Shown here piece after piece: positions 51,105-60,064 of a stretch of DNA of 64,000 nucleotides. Each line of letters starts with the position of its first letter. Within the stretch, counting starts at the first letter, position 1. The stretch lies in contig DATCEO010000166.1 of assembly GCA_036510065.1 (NCBI GenBank), positions 1-64,000 on the forward strand. Reading direction: 5' to 3'. The notes under the pieces were generated by a model. It had not been told where the DNA came from, ran no database searches, and saw only the letters and a list, made by a program, of their open reading frames with translations. The stretch comes from DASUBV01 sp036510065. Its GTDB lineage: Bacteria > Actinomycetota > Actinomycetes > Streptosporangiales > Streptosporangiaceae. Made by a program: the position numbers and the translations under genes.

Positions 51105-53012
51105 TCAGGGTTTAGCACGGCGGTCGCCGGCCCGTACACTCCGCCTCGCCCCAGCCTCCGCGTCTGCCTGGCCGGCCGCACCGGCATCGGCTGCCTCGGC
51201 CGACGCGCGCTCCGCCTCGTCGGCCACCACGTCCGTGCCCGCCGCCTCCGTGGCGGTGGCCGCCGCGACGGTCGCGGCCGTGACCTGCTCGTCGTGGACG
51301 TACCGGCCGCCGCGCATCAGCGAGGCGCCGGCCGCGATGAACAGCACGATCATGGCCATGGTGAACACGATCACCAGGCCGTGGTGGAACGGCTGGGAGA
51401 TCAGCTGCGGGAAGAAGCTCTTGCCGGTCAGCCTGGCGACGCTGGCGGACGGCAGCCTGGCCAGCACGCCCGTCGGCGCGAGCAGCTGCCTGATGGGGTT
51501 GTAGCCGAGGAAGGCCGCGAACAGGCTGCCGACGGGCGGCAGCTGCGCGACCTGGTGCGCGATCGGCGCCGGGACCCCCTGGGCGGTGAGGCCGCGCAGC
51601 AGTGAGGCCGGCAGGGTCGCGGCCAGGCCGGCGATCATCAGCGAGAAGAAGATGCCGATGGACAGCACGAATCCGGAGTTCTGGAACGTGGCCAGCATCC
51701 CCGACGCGGCGCCGCGCTGCCGGGCCGGGACGCTGTTCATGATCGCGGCGGCGTTCGGCGCGGAGAACAGCCCCATGCCGGCGCCGGCCACGAAGATCAG
51801 CGCGGCGAACTCCGGGTAGCTGAAGTTGGTGGGGATCAGCAGCAGCCCGCCGAACGCGGCGGCCGAGACGATGAGCCCGCCGGAGGCGAATGCCCGTGCC
51901 CCGTGCTTGTCCGACAGCCAGCCCGAGACCGGCCCGGAGAAGACGAAGCCGCAGGTGAGGGCGAGCAGGTAAATACCTGACCACAGCGGGGTGTCCTTGA
52001 ACGCGTAGCCGTGCAGCGGCAGCCATATCCCCTGCAGCCAGATGATCAGCATGAACTGCAGTCCGCCGCGCGCGATCGAGGCGAGCAGGGTGGCGGTGAC
52101 CCCGGCGGCGAACGCCCGGATCCTCATCAGCCGCAGATCGAACATCGGGCTCGGCACCCGCGTCTCGATGAAGCAGAACAGGACCAGCAGGGCCACGCCG
52201 CCGATCAGGCCGGTCAGCACGACCGGGCTGGTCCAGCCCATGCTGTGGCCGCCGTAGGGCTGGATGCCGTAGGTGATCCCGGTGAGCAGGCCGACCAGGC
52301 CGAGCGCGAAGGTCACGTTCCCGAGCCAGTCGATCCTGGCCGCGGTGCGGGCGCCGATCTCGCGCAGGCTCAGGTAGGACCAGATGGTGCCCACGATGCC
52401 GATCGGCACGGAGACGATGAAGACCAGCCGCCAGTTGATCGCCGCGAGCACGCCGCCGAGGATCAGCCCGATGAACTGCCCGGAGATGCCGGCTACCTGG
52501 TTGATGCCCATCGCCGTGCCGCGCTGGTTGGCCGGGAACGCGTCGGTCAGGATGGCCGGCGCGTTGGCCATCAGCATGGCCCCGCCGACGGCCTGCACGA
52601 CCCGCCAGCCGATCAGCCACATCGCCCCCGGCCCGCCGGTGAACGGGTCGAACGGCAGCGCCAGCGCAGCGAGGCCGAAGATCGCGAAGCCGGCGTTGTA
52701 CATCCTGACCCGGCCGTAGATGTCGCCGAGGCGGCCCAGGGTGACCACCAGGACGGCCGTGACGACCAGGTAGCCCATCAGCATCCACAGCAGGTAGCTG
52801 ACATTGCCGGGGGTGAGCGGATCCAGGTTGATGCCGCGGAAGATGGCCGGCAGCGAGATGATCACGATCGAGGCGTTGACGGTGGCCGCGAGCATGCCGA
52901 GCGTGGTGTTGGACAAGGCCAGCCACTTGTACCGGTCACCGGGCTGCGCACCGCCCGAGGCCGCCGCTCCACGTCGCTGACCGGCTGTGGCGCCGCCCGC
53001 CGCCTCGCTCAA
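51105..53012 (-). CDS. MFS transporter, EmrB/QacA family, long form
   Basis: 635 residues with about 14 membrane segments. Helix 1 block WLALSNTTLGMLAATVNASI, motif A TLGRLGDIYGRVRMYNAG, motif C region GISGQFIGLILGGVLAAINW. A large loop between the last two helices and an Ala/Glu-rich cytoplasmic tail make it longer than the exporter at 43253. TAGATAC repeats lie just upstream. It overlaps the GS-like ligase unit in transcription direction, so an export substrate linked to gamma-glutamyl amines is conceivable. Confidence 0.88.
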   Translation of the reverse strand: MSEAAGGATAGQRRGAAASGGAQPGDRYKWLALSNTTLGMLAATVNASIVIISLPAIFRGINLDPLTPGNVSYLLWMLMGYLVVTAVLVVTLGRLGDIYGRVRMYNAGFAIFGLAALALPFDPFTGGPGAMWLIGWRVVQAVGGAMLMANAPAILTDAFPANQRGTAMGINQVAGISGQFIGLILGGVLAAINWRLVFIVSVPIGIVGTIWSYLSLREIGARTAARIDWLGNVTFALGLVGLLTGITYGIQPYGGHSMGWTSPVVLTGLIGGVALLVLFCFIETRVPSPMFDLRLMRIRAFAAGVTATLLASIARGGLQFMLIIWLQGIWLPLHGYAFKDTPLWSGIYLLALTCGFVFSGPVSGWLSDKHGARAFASGGLIVSAAAFGGLLLIPTNFSYPEFAALIFVAGAGMGLFSAPNAAAIMNSVPARQRGAASGMLATFQNSGFVLSIGIFFSLMIAGLAATLPASLLRGLTAQGVPAPIAHQVAQLPPVGSLFAAFLGYNPIRQLLAPTGVLARLPSASVARLTGKSFFPQLISQPFHHGLVIVFTMAMIVLFIAAGASLMRGGRYVHDEQVTAATVAAATATEAAGTDVVADEAERASAEAADAGAAGQADAEAGARRSVRAGDRRAKP

Positions 53013-53030
53013 CTTGCCCCTCCGCTCACG

Positions 53031-53048
53031 TAGATACTTGCTAGATAC
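53031..53048. promoter_or_regulatory. TAGATAC direct repeat upstream of the MFS gene
   Basis: TAGATACTTGCTAGATAC: two TAGATAC copies 11 bases apart, 19-36 bases before the MFS start, next to AACTAAC. AT-rich repeats of this kind within GC-rich DNA are typical of MarR/TetR operators or an extended promoter. No regulator gene adjoins. Confidence 0.35.
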
Positions 53049-53258
53049 AAACTAACAGGCCGGGGTGACGCCTCCTGGCCAGGCGGCGCGGGCCGCCAGG
53101 TAAATCACAGGACCGTGAGATAACGGACCGCCGGAATGGCCGCGCTCGCCGGTGCGACGATCCGGATTGGCGGCCTGATGAGGCCGTCGGCGGCTTAGCA
53201 AATCTCCTATTTCGATGACCCATTCACCTGGTGTGATGGAAAACGGTAAAGTCTGCCC

Positions 53259-54359
53259 GTGCTGAGCTGGTTGCGTGCCCTATTTCACCGGTCGGCGAGC
53301 AGCGCTCGCCCGGCCGCTCCCGCAGCAACGGCGGGCGCCCCCATCACGGCCACACCAGGTGCGGCCAGCGCGCCCGAGGAGGCCAATGTGCCTGGGGCGG
53401 CCACCGCGCCCGAGGCGGCCAGCGGGCCCGAGGCGGCCGGCGGCCCCGAGGCGGCCGGCGGCCCGCCGAGAGGCGTGGATGTCTCCAGCTTTCAGGGGCC
53501 GCCCCCGAGCTGGACCTCGGTGGCGGGAAACATCAGCTGGGCGGCCGTCAAGCTGACCGAGCTCGGACCGGGCGGCTCCAGGTACGTGAACCCGGACGCG
53601 GCGGCCGACTGGGCCTGGCTGCGCGCGCACGGCAAGGGCCGCATCGCCTACCTGTACGGGCATCCGTCCGTCGGCGCCTCGCAGACAGCCGGCTTCTTCC
53701 TCAACGAGCTGAGGCGGCTCGGCCTGCAGAACCAGGACGCCGTCGCGCTCGACCTGGAGACCTCCGACGGACGGCCACCGGCGCAGGTGGCCGCCTGGGC
53801 GGTCCAGGTTCAGGAAGAGCTCTTCCACGCCCTGGGCCGGGCGCCCGTGCTCTACACCTTCTTGAGCTTCGCCGAGGAAGGCAACTGCGCCGGCCTGGGG
53901 CACTATCCCCTGTGGATTGCCGACCCCTCCAGCAGGGCCGGGCACCCCCGGGTGCCGAGGCCCTGGACCAGGTGGGCGATCCATCAGTACTCCATTACCG
54001 GACCGATCGACCGGGACGTGGGGAACTACGCGAGCAAGACGGCCATGTTCCAGGCACTCGGCAAGCCAGAAGGGCCCAATATGATTAATCTCGGCGGATC
54101 GATCGTCGGCGCCCTCACCTCGGTGCGCTGGCCCGATGGCGTGACCGTCGTCGCCGGCTGGGGCACCGACGGCTTTATCCAGGACATCCGCTGGGTGAAC
54201 GGCAGCTGGAGCAGGTGGCATAACGTCAGCCCGACGAAGGCGAAGGGCGCTCCGGGGCTCGTGGCGTTCGGCAGTGCCGAGGGTCACCTCTACTACACCG
54301 ACGAGGCCGGGGCCGTGATCCAGCTGTCCACCACCGACGGCGGCGCGACCTGGACCTGA
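53259..54359 (+). CDS. GH25 lysozyme-like domain protein with beta-propeller-like tail
   Basis: 366 residues from GTG 53259. After a short basic start and an Ala/Pro/Glu repeat segment (about 20-65, APEAA-type units), a glycoside-hydrolase barrel begins at GVDVSSFQGPPPSW and shows AWLRAHGKGRIAYLYGHPS, VALDLETSDG (acidic pair of GH25-type enzymes) and IHQYSITGPIDRDVGNY. The last 90 residues (VVAGWGTDGFIQDIRWVNGS, LYYTDEAGAVIQLSTTDGG) resemble repeats of sialidase/PLL-type propellers. No classic signal peptide is visible, odd for a wall hydrolase. DUF1906-like glycosidase domains are an alternative. Confidence 0.75.
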   Translation: MLSWLRALFHRSASSARPAAPAATAGAPITATPGAASAPEEANVPGAATAPEAASGPEAAGGPEAAGGPPRGVDVSSFQGPPPSWTSVAGNISWAAVKLTELGPGGSRYVNPDAAADWAWLRAHGKGRIAYLYGHPSVGASQTAGFFLNELRRLGLQNQDAVALDLETSDGRPPAQVAAWAVQVQEELFHALGRAPVLYTFLSFAEEGNCAGLGHYPLWIADPSSRAGHPRVPRPWTRWAIHQYSITGPIDRDVGNYASKTAMFQALGKPEGPNMINLGGSIVGALTSVRWPDGVTVVAGWGTDGFIQDIRWVNGSWSRWHNVSPTKAKGAPGLVAFGSAEGHLYYTDEAGAVIQLSTTDGGATWT

Positions 54360-54400
54360 CGCCGGGCCACCAAGCGCCCCGCGAGGCGTATCTTCGAGCT

Positions 54401-55030
54401 GTGACGTTCCGCCCTCTGCCCCGCTCTGCCCGTGACCTGCGGGCCTCTGATGCTGACCGGGAACAGGTGTTCGGTCTGCTCGCCGAGGCGGCGGCCGATG
54501 GCCGGCTTACCCTTGATGAGCATGCCGAGCGAGCCGAGCGGGCGAGCGCGGCCCGTACCCTCGGCGAGCTGACCGAGCTGACCGCGGATCTGGCCGCGCC
54601 GTCGGCGCAGCCGATCCGGCTGGATGGCCACCGCGCGGTCTCCGGGGTCCTGCGCCGGGAGCGGCGGGACGGACGCTGGGTCGTCCCGGCTAGCTTTCCC
54701 GTCGCCGCGATCTTCGGCGAGGTCGTGCTCGACCTGCGGGGCGCGCTGCTGCAGAGCCAGCGCACCGTTATCTATGCGACGGTGCTCGGCGGCCACCTGG
54801 AGGTGATCGTGCCCGAGGGCGTCGCCGTCCTGGTCAGTGGCCGGTCCGTGCTGAGCCGGCAGGTGGTCCGCGGCAGCTCACCGGCCGGGGCCGGGCAGCA
54901 GCCGGTCATCGACATCCGGGCCGTTACAGTGGGCGGCACGATCCGGGCCACCACGCCGCGCCGGTCACGCTGGCGGACGGTCCTGCGCCGCGAGCTAGGC
55001 CTGTCCCGGTCCCGGCCCGGAGACTGGTAA
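54401..55030 (+). CDS. DUF1707 domain protein with LiaF-like C-terminal strand region
   Basis: 209 residues from GTG 54401. The DUF1707 helix pair is clear: LRASDADREQVFGLLAEAAA and GRLTLDEHAERAERASAART, followed by a beta-rich part (FGEVVLDLRGALLQSQRTVI, GGHLEVIVPEGVAVLVSG) like the cell-wall-stress LiaF C-terminal domain. It lacks membrane segments, so it is probably cytoplasmic or peripheral. Convergent with glpX at 7 bases. Confidence 0.82.
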   Translation: MTFRPLPRSARDLRASDADREQVFGLLAEAAADGRLTLDEHAERAERASAARTLGELTELTADLAAPSAQPIRLDGHRAVSGVLRRERRDGRWVVPASFPVAAIFGEVVLDLRGALLQSQRTVIYATVLGGHLEVIVPEGVAVLVSGRSVLSRQVVRGSSPAGAGQQPVIDIRAVTVGGTIRATTPRRSRWRTVLRRELGLSRSRPGDW

Positions 55031-55036
55031 GCCGGG

Positions 55037-56065
55037 CTAGTCACCGTCGAAGTTGACCGAGCTGTAGGCGCGGAGCTTCCAGAGCTGATGCTCGCTGGAA
55101 ATGGTGCGGACGGTGCCCGACCGGGCCCGCATGACCAGGGAGTGGGTCGTGGCCCCGCCCGCGCGGTACCGCACGCCGGCCAGCAGCTCGCCGTTGGTAA
55201 TCCCGGTCGCCGCGAAGAACGCGTCGTCCGAGGCCACCAGGTCGTCCGTGGTCAGCACCCGGTCCAGGTCATGGCCGGCCTCCAGTGCCTTAGCCCGCTC
55301 GGCGTCGTCGCTCGGCGCCAGCTTGCCCAGGATGATGCCGCCCAGGCACTTGACCGCGCAGGCCGCGATGACCCCCTCGGGCGTGCCGCCGATGCCGAGC
55401 AGCAGGTCAATCCCCGTGCCCGCGCGGGCAGCCATGATCGCGCCGGCGACGTCGCCGTCGGTGATCAGCTTGATCCGCGCGCCAGCCTCGCGAACCTCGG
55501 CGATCAGCCCGGCGTGCCGCGGCCGGTCCAGGATGATCACCGTGACATCGTGCGGCGAGCAGTGCTTGGCGCGGGCGACCGCCGCGACGTTGGCCCGCGG
55601 GGGCGCCTCGATGTCGACGGCGTCGGCCGCTTCCGGGCCGGTTACCAGCTTGGACATGTAGAACACGGCGGACGGGTCGTACATCGCGCCGCGGGCGCTG
55701 ACGGCGAGCACGGAGATCGCGTCCGGCATGCCATTGGCGGCCAGCCGGGTGCCGTCGATCGGGTCGACCGCGACATCGCAGAGCGGCCCGCTGCCGTCAC
55801 CGACCTGCTCGCCGTTGAATAGCATCGGCGCGGCGTCCTTCTCGCCCTCGCCGATGACGACAACCCCGTTCATCGCCACGGTATTGATGAGCAGGCGCAT
55901 GGCGTTGACGGCAGCGCCGTCGGCCCCGTTCTTGTCGCCCCGGCCGACCCACCGGGCCGAGGCCATCGCGGCCGCCTCCGTGACCCTGGCGAGTTCCAGG
56001 GCCAGGTTCCGGTCCGGGGCGCGGTGCTCGGGCTCTGGCGGGCTAGCTGGCTGATTATCGGTCAT
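55037..56065 (-). CDS. glpX: class II fructose-1,6-bisphosphatase
   Basis: 342 residues; the gluconeogenic step removing the C1 phosphate. Metal and substrate motifs: RWVGRGDKNGADGAAVNAMR, GVVVIGEGEKDAAPML, DVAVDPIDGT and LGIGGTPEGVIAA. It is the sole fructose bisphosphatase type in most actinomycetes and is often found near fumarase genes, as here. Divergent from a TetR gene. Confidence 0.95.
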   Translation of the reverse strand: MTDNQPASPPEPEHRAPDRNLALELARVTEAAAMASARWVGRGDKNGADGAAVNAMRLLINTVAMNGVVVIGEGEKDAAPMLFNGEQVGDGSGPLCDVAVDPIDGTRLAANGMPDAISVLAVSARGAMYDPSAVFYMSKLVTGPEAADAVDIEAPPRANVAAVARAKHCSPHDVTVIILDRPRHAGLIAEVREAGARIKLITDGDVAGAIMAARAGTGIDLLLGIGGTPEGVIAACAVKCLGGIILGKLAPSDDAERAKALEAGHDLDRVLTTDDLVASDDAFFAATGITNGELLAGVRYRAGGATTHSLVMRARSGTVRTISSEHQLWKLRAYSSVNFDGD

Positions 56066-56172
56066 GACGGATACGCCTTCCGTGGCAGTCGGCCGTGGTG
56101 AAATCCTATGTAGCTGATCCGCGCGCTAGCCGGGCAGCGCGCGACGGGCCGGGAGGGAAACTGCGATGCCGC

Positions 56173-56805
56173 ATGACCACTGACCTCATCAGGCCAGATC
56201 CTGCCGGGGAGCCACCCCCGGTCCTCCGCCCGGCGGACCGGGGCGCGGCCACGCGGCGTGCGCTGCTGCTGGCGGCGCGCGCGATCTTTGTCAGCGAGGG
56301 CTACGCCCAGGCTGGCGTTACCGACATCGTGGCCCGCGCCGGCGCGAGCGTCGGCAGCCTGTATCACCATTACACGGGCAAGGCCGGCCTGTACCTGGCC
56401 CTGTTCGACCAGCTTCATCACGACCACACCGAGCGGACCCGCCAGGCCGTGCGCCGGGCCAGGGACGCCGGAGTCACCGATCCTATGCAGCTATTCCTGG
56501 CCGGCGCTTCGGCGTATCTCGATTCCTGTATTGAGCAGCGTGAGCTGGCCGGGCTGTTCGCGCGCGGCGACGGGCCGCCGGGATTCGAGGTGGTCTGGCA
56601 GCAGCGGCTGGCCGACTGGGTGGCCAAGAACACCGAGTTCTTCGCCCGTAGCGGCGAGCCGCTCGACGAGGCCGTGGCCATTGTCATGAGCGGCGCCCTG
56701 ATGCTCGCCGTGGCGGAGGCGTCCCGGGCGGCGGACGACGGCCGGGCCAGGCAGATCGCCGACGGCGTGATCAGCGTCCTGTCCCGCCTGGAGACTCGCT
56801 CCTAG
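56173..56805 (+). CDS. TetR-family transcriptional regulator
   Basis: 210 residues from ATG 56173; the longer open frame to 56095 has no family match. Helix-turn-helix: ARAIFVSEGYAQAGVTDIVA then AGASVGSLYHHYTGKAGLY. The ligand domain (LFLAGASAYLDSCIEQRELA) is unassigned. Divergent from glpX across about 107 bases, where no clear palindrome was found. Confidence 0.85.
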   Translation: MTTDLIRPDPAGEPPPVLRPADRGAATRRALLLAARAIFVSEGYAQAGVTDIVARAGASVGSLYHHYTGKAGLYLALFDQLHHDHTERTRQAVRRARDAGVTDPMQLFLAGASAYLDSCIEQRELAGLFARGDGPPGFEVVWQQRLADWVAKNTEFFARSGEPLDEAVAIVMSGALMLAVAEASRAADDGRARQIADGVISVLSRLETRS

Positions 56806-56835
56806 GGCAGACCGCCGCGATGGTCCGGATTTCGC

Positions 56836-57078
56836 TCAGAACGGCGTCTCCGGCGCCGGTGCGGCATCATCGCGCGGGGCCACCGCCGCCGCGAGCCTGG
56901 CGCGGGCCCCTTCCAGCCACTCCTCGCAGATGACCGCGAGCCGCTCGCCGCGCTCCCACAGCTCCAGGGACTGCTCGAGAGTCAGGCCGCCGGCCTCCAG
57001 GCGCTTGACGAGATCGGTCAGCTCGTCGCGGGCCTCCTCGTAGGCGGGGCGCGCGCTCTTGGTCCGGCCTTCGGTCAC
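56836..57078 (-). CDS. xseB: exodeoxyribonuclease VII small subunit
   Basis: 80 residues from GTG 57078. YEEARDELTDLVKRLEAGGL and TLEQSLELWERGERLAVICE match XseB, whose several copies coat the XseA subunit. Follows xseA by 21 bases in the same direction. Confidence 0.93.
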   Translation of the reverse strand: MTEGRTKSARPAYEEARDELTDLVKRLEAGGLTLEQSLELWERGERLAVICEEWLEGARARLAAAVAPRDDAAPAPETPF

Positions 57079-57099
57079 GCCGTCAGCTTACAAGCCGCG

Positions 57100-58326
57100 T
57101 CACGTCGGCCCGGCTGGCGCGGCCGGGTCGGTGACGGTCACCGCGACCTGGTCGTCGGCGAACCGGAGGGTGAGGAGCTCCCCGGCGGTCAGCTCCGCTG
57201 CCGTGCGCACCACGCTGGCGTCCGCGCGCTGGACGATCGCGTAGCCCCGGCCTAGCGTGGCGGCGGGGGAGAGCGCGACCAGGCGGGCCCTGGTGTGCGC
57301 GATGTCATCGCGGCCGCGGGCGAGGCCGGCGGCCACGCAGAGACGGGCCCGTTCGGTCAGGGCCATGATCTGCTCCTGGCGCCGGTCGATCTCCCGCAGC
57401 GGGCTGGCCAGCGATGGCCGGGACCGGACCGCCGTGAGCCACGCGGACTCCCGATCCAGGCGGCCGGCCAGGCTCCGCCGCGCCCGGCCGCGCAACTGCT
57501 CGATCAGCGCGAGCTGCTCGGACACATCGGGCACGGCCCGCCGGGCCGCGTCGGTCGGGGTGGAGGCGCGGACATCGGCGACCAGGTCCAGCAGGGGCAC
57601 GTCCTGCTCGTGGCCGATCGCGCTGATGACCGGCGTCACGCTGGCCGCCACCGCGCGCACGAGTTCCTCATCGGAGAACGGAAGCAGGTCCTCGATCGAG
57701 CCGCCGCCGCGGGCGATGATGATCACGTCCACCGCCCGGTCGGCGTCCAGCCGCTGGAGGGCCGCGACGATCTCCGCCGCGGCGTGCACCCCCTGCACCG
57801 AGACCTGTTCCACCCGGAACCGCACGGCCGGCCAGCGCCGCGCGGCGTTCCTCAGAACATCCCGCTCCGCGGCCGACTCGCGCCCGCAGATCAGCCCGAC
57901 CACTGACGGCAGGAACGGCAGCCGCCGCTTGCGCGCGGCGGCGAACAGCCCTTCTGCCGCCAGGGACGCGCGCAGCCGTTCCAGCCGGGCCAGCAGCTCA
58001 CCGAGGCCGACCGCCCGTATCTCGGTGGCGACCAGCGCGAACGTGCCCTTGGCGGCGTTGAACTCCGGCTTGGCCCACACCACGACCCGGGCGCCTTCCT
58101 CCGGGGCAGGCACCGTGGCTTCCAGCACGGTCCGGGTGCAGATCACCCGGACCGAGACCGCCGCGAGCGGGTCCCGCAGGGTGACGAAGGCCGTGGAGCC
58201 GCGCCGGTTCAGCTCGGCTATCTGGCCCTCGACCCAGATCCGGCCCAGGCGGCCGATCCAGTCGCCCACGAGCCGCATGACCGTGCGCACCGGTACCGGT
58301 GCCTCGGCGCTGGTCTCTAGCGGCAT
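57100..58326 (-). CDS. xseA: exodeoxyribonuclease VII large subunit
   Basis: 408 residues from ATG 58326 (open frame further upstream lacks homology). OB-fold N-terminus (WVEGQIAELNRRGSTAFVTL), then the catalytic region with PSVVGLICGRESAAERDVLR, IIIARGGGSIEDLLPFSDEE and ISAIGHEQDVPLLDLVADVR, and a coiled-coil ending in GRGYAIVQR. Degrades single-stranded DNA in repair together with XseB. Confidence 0.95.
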   Translation of the reverse strand: MPLETSAEAPVPVRTVMRLVGDWIGRLGRIWVEGQIAELNRRGSTAFVTLRDPLAAVSVRVICTRTVLEATVPAPEEGARVVVWAKPEFNAAKGTFALVATEIRAVGLGELLARLERLRASLAAEGLFAAARKRRLPFLPSVVGLICGRESAAERDVLRNAARRWPAVRFRVEQVSVQGVHAAAEIVAALQRLDADRAVDVIIIARGGGSIEDLLPFSDEELVRAVAASVTPVISAIGHEQDVPLLDLVADVRASTPTDAARRAVPDVSEQLALIEQLRGRARRSLAGRLDRESAWLTAVRSRPSLASPLREIDRRQEQIMALTERARLCVAAGLARGRDDIAHTRARLVALSPAATLGRGYAIVQRADASVVRTAAELTAGELLTLRFADDQVAVTVTDPAAPAGPT

Positions 58327-58363
58327 GGCCCGGGCTCCCCGGCCGCGCCCGGCGGCTGGCCGG

Positions 58364-58915
58364 TCATTCCCCGGCCGCCAGCTTCGCGATCCGGCGCTCG
58401 AACATGGCCACGACATCAGTCCGCCCGGCGTGGGAACGCTCGTACTCGGCGAGCACGCGCACCTGCGCGGCATCTAGCCCGCGCAGCCGGGCTCTCAGCG
58501 AGGGCACTGAGAGCGAGTCATAATTCGGCACGGGCAATTCGGGGTCTTGGGTCTCGGCCGCGGACTCGGCCACGGTCACCGGGACGGGGTGATCGGGCAG
58601 ATCGTCGGCGAAATCCTCGGCCGACAGCAGTCGCACATTGCCGGTCTGGTCGAGGGACCGCCAGCGCGTCGGGGCCGGCCCGGGGGGCGTTCCCGCCGGG
58701 TCACGCCCGGACTGGGGCCTGGCCGCCGGCGCCGATCGCGGCCCGTCCGCTGCCGCGCCGCCGCGGCCCTGCGCCTGCTTCGTGACCCGCTCGGCGCTCA
58801 TCAGGACCCGGCCGATCCGGGCGAATAGGGCTCGCAGCGCGTGGGCCGGCGCCACCTTGACGCGGTCACCGGTGATGCGGTCAGTGACCTGCGGGATGTG
58901 CGTGGGAATGCGCAT
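58364..58915 (-). CDS. conserved hypothetical protein, possible lipid-droplet/helical-repeat family
   Basis: 183 residues from ATG 58915, with GGGAGG nine bases upstream. A positively charged N-terminal region, a disordered Ala/Pro/Arg middle, and a conserved C-terminal helix pair: LPVPNYDSLSVPSLRARLRG, LDAAQVRVLAEYERSHAGR, VVAMFERRIAKL. The helix pair recurs at the C-terminus of many unnamed actinomycete proteins. Adjacent to xseA leftward and divergent from ispH. Confidence 0.7.
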   Translation of the reverse strand: MRIPTHIPQVTDRITGDRVKVAPAHALRALFARIGRVLMSAERVTKQAQGRGGAAADGPRSAPAARPQSGRDPAGTPPGPAPTRWRSLDQTGNVRLLSAEDFADDLPDHPVPVTVAESAAETQDPELPVPNYDSLSVPSLRARLRGLDAAQVRVLAEYERSHAGRTDVVAMFERRIAKLAAGE

Positions 58916-59104
58916 CTGATCGACCTCCCTCGGCTGTGGCGTGCGCTGCGGGTAACGCCGACGCTGGGCCGTCCGGTGCCTGGGAACATTGTCGTCCGCC
59001 GGACCACGCGCGCAAGGCACCGGACACGGCCGTCAGCAGCGGCCAGGCGAGGCGGGCCCCGGCTGCCGATGGCGGCCTGGGGTCGATCACCTAACATGGG
59101 GGGC

Positions 59105-60064
59105 ATGTCTGTGCCAACCCGCAAAGTGCTCCTCGTCAGGCCCCGTGGCTACTGCGCGGGAGTTGAGCGAGCTGTCCAGGCGGTAGAGGTAGCCCTCGGG
59201 CAATTCGGCGCTCCCGTGTACGTGCGCAAGCAGATCGTACATAACACTCACGTCGTCAGGAGCCTTGAGAAACGCGGCGCCATCTTCGTCGAGGAGACCG
59301 ACGAGGTCCCCGAGGGCGCCGTGGTCGTCTTCTCGGCGCACGGAGTGGCACCCGAGGTGCACGCCGAGGCCAAGAGCCGGAGCCTGCGGACCATCGACGC
59401 CACCTGCCCGCTGGTGACCAAGGTGCACAGCGAGGCCAAGCGGTTCGCCGCGCAGGGGTATGACATCCTGCTCATCGGCCATGACGGCCATGAGGAGGTC
59501 ATCGGGACCGCGGGTGAGGCGCCCGCCAGCATCCACCTCGTCGACGGCCCCGCAGAAAGCGATTCGGTCCAGGTCCGCGACCCGGCCCGGGTGGCCTGGC
59601 TGTCCCAGACCACCCTGTCGGTCGATGAGACCAAGGAGACCGTCGCGGCGCTGCGGGAGCGGTTCCCGCAGCTGCTGGACCCGCCGAGCGACGACATCTG
59701 TTACGCCACCCAGAACCGGCAGACCGCGGTCAAGCAGATCGCCGCGGACTGCGACCTGGTGATCGTGGTCGGCTCGACGAACTCCTCCAACTCGGTCCGG
59801 CTGGTCGAGGTGGCCCTCGATGCTGGCGCCCGGTCGGCGTATCTGGTAGATGACGCCGCCGGCATCGACCCGGCGTGGCTGGAATCGGTGACGACGGTAG
59901 GTGTCAGCAGCGGGGCGTCGGTTCCCGAGGACCTGGTCGACGGGGTACTTGAGCGGCTGGCCGAGAACGGCTTCGGCGACGTTGAGGAAATCGAGGCCGT
60001 CAAGGAGCGGATGGTGTTCGCGCTGCCGCGCGAGCTCCGCCAGCCCGCGAAGGGCAAGGCCTAG
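59105..60064 (+). CDS. ispH: 4-hydroxy-3-methylbut-2-enyl diphosphate reductase
   Basis: 319 residues from ATG 59105. Last step of the MEP isoprenoid pathway, giving IPP and DMAPP from HMBPP with a [4Fe-4S] cluster. Cluster Cys in RPRGYCAGVERAV, DATCPLVTKVH and DDICYATQNRQ; conserved His in HNTHVV, SAHGVAPEV and GHDGHEEV. The open frame upstream to 58841 has no homology. The 3' end overlaps the DUF6542 gene by four bases (convergent). Confidence 0.95.
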   Translation: MSVPTRKVLLVRPRGYCAGVERAVQAVEVALGQFGAPVYVRKQIVHNTHVVRSLEKRGAIFVEETDEVPEGAVVVFSAHGVAPEVHAEAKSRSLRTIDATCPLVTKVHSEAKRFAAQGYDILLIGHDGHEEVIGTAGEAPASIHLVDGPAESDSVQVRDPARVAWLSQTTLSVDETKETVAALRERFPQLLDPPSDDICYATQNRQTAVKQIAADCDLVIVVGSTNSSNSVRLVEVALDAGARSAYLVDDAAGIDPAWLESVTTVGVSSGASVPEDLVDGVLERLAENGFGDVEEIEAVKERMVFALPRELRQPAKGKA

